Assembly (NCBI GenBank): GCA_013398615.1
Contig: VZSR01000598.1
Location: forward strand, 4,432,672 to 4,496,671
Reading direction: 5' to 3'
DNA from: Brachypodius melanocephalos
Lineage: Eukaryota > Chordata > Aves > Passeriformes > Pycnonotidae
Length of the DNA stretch: 64,000 bases
The stretch's first letter is position 1. Each line of letters starts with the position of its first letter. The translations under genes were made by a program, and so were the position numbers. Shown here piece after piece: positions 61,966-64,000 of the stretch. The notes below the pieces were generated by a model, which saw nothing but the letters and a program-made list of their open reading frames with translations, ran no database searches and was not told the DNA's origin.

Positions 61966-62000
61966 CTCAACTCTAGGACTCTTAACTCAACTCTAGAGTT
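61966..62000. repeat. Direct repeat CTCAACTCTAG with embedded palindrome AACTCTAGAGTT
   Basis: CTCAACTCTAG occurs at 61966-61976 and 61986-61996, offset by 20 nt. The second copy extends into a 12-bp perfect palindrome at 61989-62000. Confidence 0.75.
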
Positions 62001-63588
62001 AAGTGCTCTGTAATTGTGGCTGCTTTTCATTTAAGCCGAAGGAAAACACTGGCATGAGAACAAGGTATCAGCTGGCTACGAACAGCGTTAAAAGGTTTCC
62101 AGCCAGAAAAACAAAGCTCTGGAGCAGCCTCCCAGAAGGAGTAGCAAGGAAAACAAACCCCTGAGCACTCCCGAGATGAAGCTTGATCGGATTAGGAGGG
62201 GGATTAAATGACGCAGTTGCCTGCAATAACGAGGGACAGACTCCACAGTGCTCCCGTGGCTGTGCTCGCTCCCAGAGCAGCACCTGCCAGCAGAGATGCT
62301 CAAGGACCACATCAAGAGGGCGAAGCCAAGAACATGCCTGGGCACAGTGATGCTGGAGCGGGTTGTTTGCATTTCCAGACTGCTGTCAAACACTGCTGAC
62401 TTGAGCAACTCCAGCATTGCCAGAGAGAGGCAGAGCCTGCTCCAAAAGGTCAGGTTAGCTTTGCAGGACGAAATCTCGCATGCTGTAACAGGCAGAGCAC
62501 TGATTTGAGTTAGAAAATTCAAGAATTCAGTCCTGTGCAGTTTCTGCCCTTTGAAGTGGCACACCTGAAGCCTCCTACACAGCCCCCACCCCTTGCTAGC
62601 TGTTCCCCATTTAGACTTTAAGCTCTTCAGGCAAGGATTTGTCTGTCTTATAGACCATACAGCTCCCAGCGCTGCAGGGGCCCCCCATCACCTCAGCTCT
62701 AGTAAATGGAAAGAGCAAGATGCCTGCTGGCACCATCCATCCATGCTGAGCTGGAGAAATCACCCTGCAGTGAGCACTCACTCCCCACAAGAGCCTTGGA
62801 GGACTCAAATTAACCAAGCTCTTCCAGGCTGCTCCTTTGCCCCAGGAAGGAAAATGGAAAAGACCTTTTGCCTCTGCTCCAGGGACACCAGCAAGCATAT
62901 GAGCACGAACAGAGAAGTGACAGGCTAATTTAAGGAGCCAAAGGGAAGAGTGGTTATTTCACACATCAGAGTCTTCCCAGGACCTGTGCTTCCAAAGGAA
63001 ATTGTTGGGTTAACTGGAGTGATGGGCAGGAGGCAAAGGAATGGCTTGGCATGTCTTCACCTGGGTCTCAGCCCGTGGATTGATGCTGCCATGAGCTGAC
63101 TGAGACAGACCAACAGAAATACCATGTACAAACCAAAGCTGTTCATGCTCCAGGCAGGAGTAAATGTCTCCCTTCAAGCATCAAACAACCAATCCTAGAA
63201 GAAATGGGGGCTGTAACACCTGTTTAGGGGCCAGAATGATGCTTGATGTGGGACTGCCTCTCCCCACGCTCTGCCTCACCAGAATGACCTTGGCATTTTA
63301 ACTACCACCTTCCTTACCAGGATCAAGCACCCCTCCATACTCCTGAGGCACAAACCCTGCTCTGCCATGTCCATGCCCCACACATGTTTTCTTTTCTTCT
63401 GAGCTGACACTTAGCCAACAGTGCAGAGAACAGAGGCAGCTTTACATCAGCCTCAGCTCACACATTCATGTTTCCCTCCCACCCCAGCAGAGGGGATATA
63501 GTGGGGCAAAAACCATGCATGGTTCCTCCCTCACAAATACATTTGCCCAAACACTGCATGGGAGCTCCATCTTTGCCTCCTCCAGGCT

Positions 63589-63610
63589 GGGAGGGGGGTG
63601 GGGAAGTGGG
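63589..63610 (+). other. G-quadruplex-forming run in AIF1L intron
   Basis: GGGAGGGGGGTGGGGAAGTGGG: four G-runs of at least three with short loops. On the AIF1L transcript strand it is C-rich (i-motif type). Confidence 0.65.
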
Positions 63611-64000
63611 AAGGACAGCAGAGAAGAAATATTCCCCCCATCATCACACAATGAGCCAATTGTTGGGGGAGCTGGAGGAGGCCTTGGAGAGAGGGACAGG
63701 CCACGGAGACAAACTCACGAGGCAGCAGGAAGAGATGCCAAAGGCTCTCGTTACAGGGAATTCTGTGCCTGTGACCTACAGTTGCAATGTTTGAAGAGCC
63801 CCAATTGTGATGGGAAAAAAATAATGCGGGGCTGCAGCCAAAAGCCAAAGCTACACAAAAGGCAACACAAAGAGATTGGGGAGCACAGGAGGCTCCTCTG
63901 TGCCCAGCAGTGTAAGGGATCACAAAACGCCAGCCAGCTTCTTCCTTGCTGGATTGCAAAGCCAAAATTCAAAGGGAAATAGCAGACACTGTCTGAAATG

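Larger units (their letters stand above)
61792..64000 (-). other. AIF1L: AIF1L upstream intron (continues beyond window)
   Basis: I searched this stretch for the preceding AIF1L exon (expected to code for a DQKYSDEENLPEKL-like segment) and did not find it. Contains a direct and inverted repeat around 61966-62000 and a G-rich run at 63589-63610. Confidence 0.7.

Noticed and set aside
61792..64000. Search for the preceding AIF1L exon within the window
   Set aside because: No minus-strand segment coding for the expected conserved residues before the EF-hand, with a phase-1 donor, was found. The exon must lie beyond 64000.

Overview
The window is vertebrate nuclear DNA and most likely avian. The genes carry many short exons with GT-AG introns, the interspersed repeats I recognise are all 3' pieces of CR1 LINEs (the dominant bird retrotransposon), and introns are compact. 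The three genes are AIF1L, NUP214 and FAM78A. From memory, their order and relative orientation match human 9q34.1 (there AIF1L+, NUP214+, FAM78A-; here the whole block is inverted). Species cannot be fixed from sequence alone.

Left part (1-12.6 kb): FAM78A on the + strand. It has two coding exons (680-942 and 8244-8772) separated by a 7.3-kb intron, giving a complete 263-residue protein. A long 3' UTR runs to a probable AATAAA at 12625. About 6 kb of intergenic DNA follows (12.6-18.7 kb), between the convergent ends of FAM78A and NUP214; it holds two CR1 fragments and a very G-rich quadruplex-type run.

Middle (18.87-55.55 kb): NUP214 on the - strand, complete. I could place 36 coding exons with consistent reading phase at every junction, from the ATG at 55552 to the TAG at 18867. 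They total 6258 nt and 2085 residues; I recall about 2090 for human. The layout is an N-terminal seven-bladed beta-propeller (exons 1-11), a Ser/Thr/Pro-rich linker (12-14), a coiled-coil section (15-20), a second linker (21-28), and a C-terminal FG-repeat domain (29-35, one 1755-nt exon carrying almost half of the FG motifs). Its start lies in a CpG-rich promoter with a strong Kozak context and tandem GGAAG (ETS-type) motifs, bracketed by four CR1 fragments.

Right part (56.8-64 kb): the 3' half of AIF1L on the - strand, with three coding exons (61750-61791, 60426-60588, 58710-58797). They encode the last 96 residues, including the EF-hand section. The N-terminal exons lie beyond the right edge.

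The three genes are neighbours by conserved synteny, not a shared pathway: NUP214 is a nuclear-pore export nucleoporin, AIF1L an actin-binding EF-hand protein, and FAM78A is uncharacterised. I see no mobile-element cargo, operon, CRISPR array or other novel multi-gene system. The points of interest are mainly gene-structure details: a GC-AG intron, a 25-nt microexon, an atypical donor, a duplicated branch-point-like motif, a possible lipid-anchor N-terminus on FAM78A, and some palindromes and G-runs.
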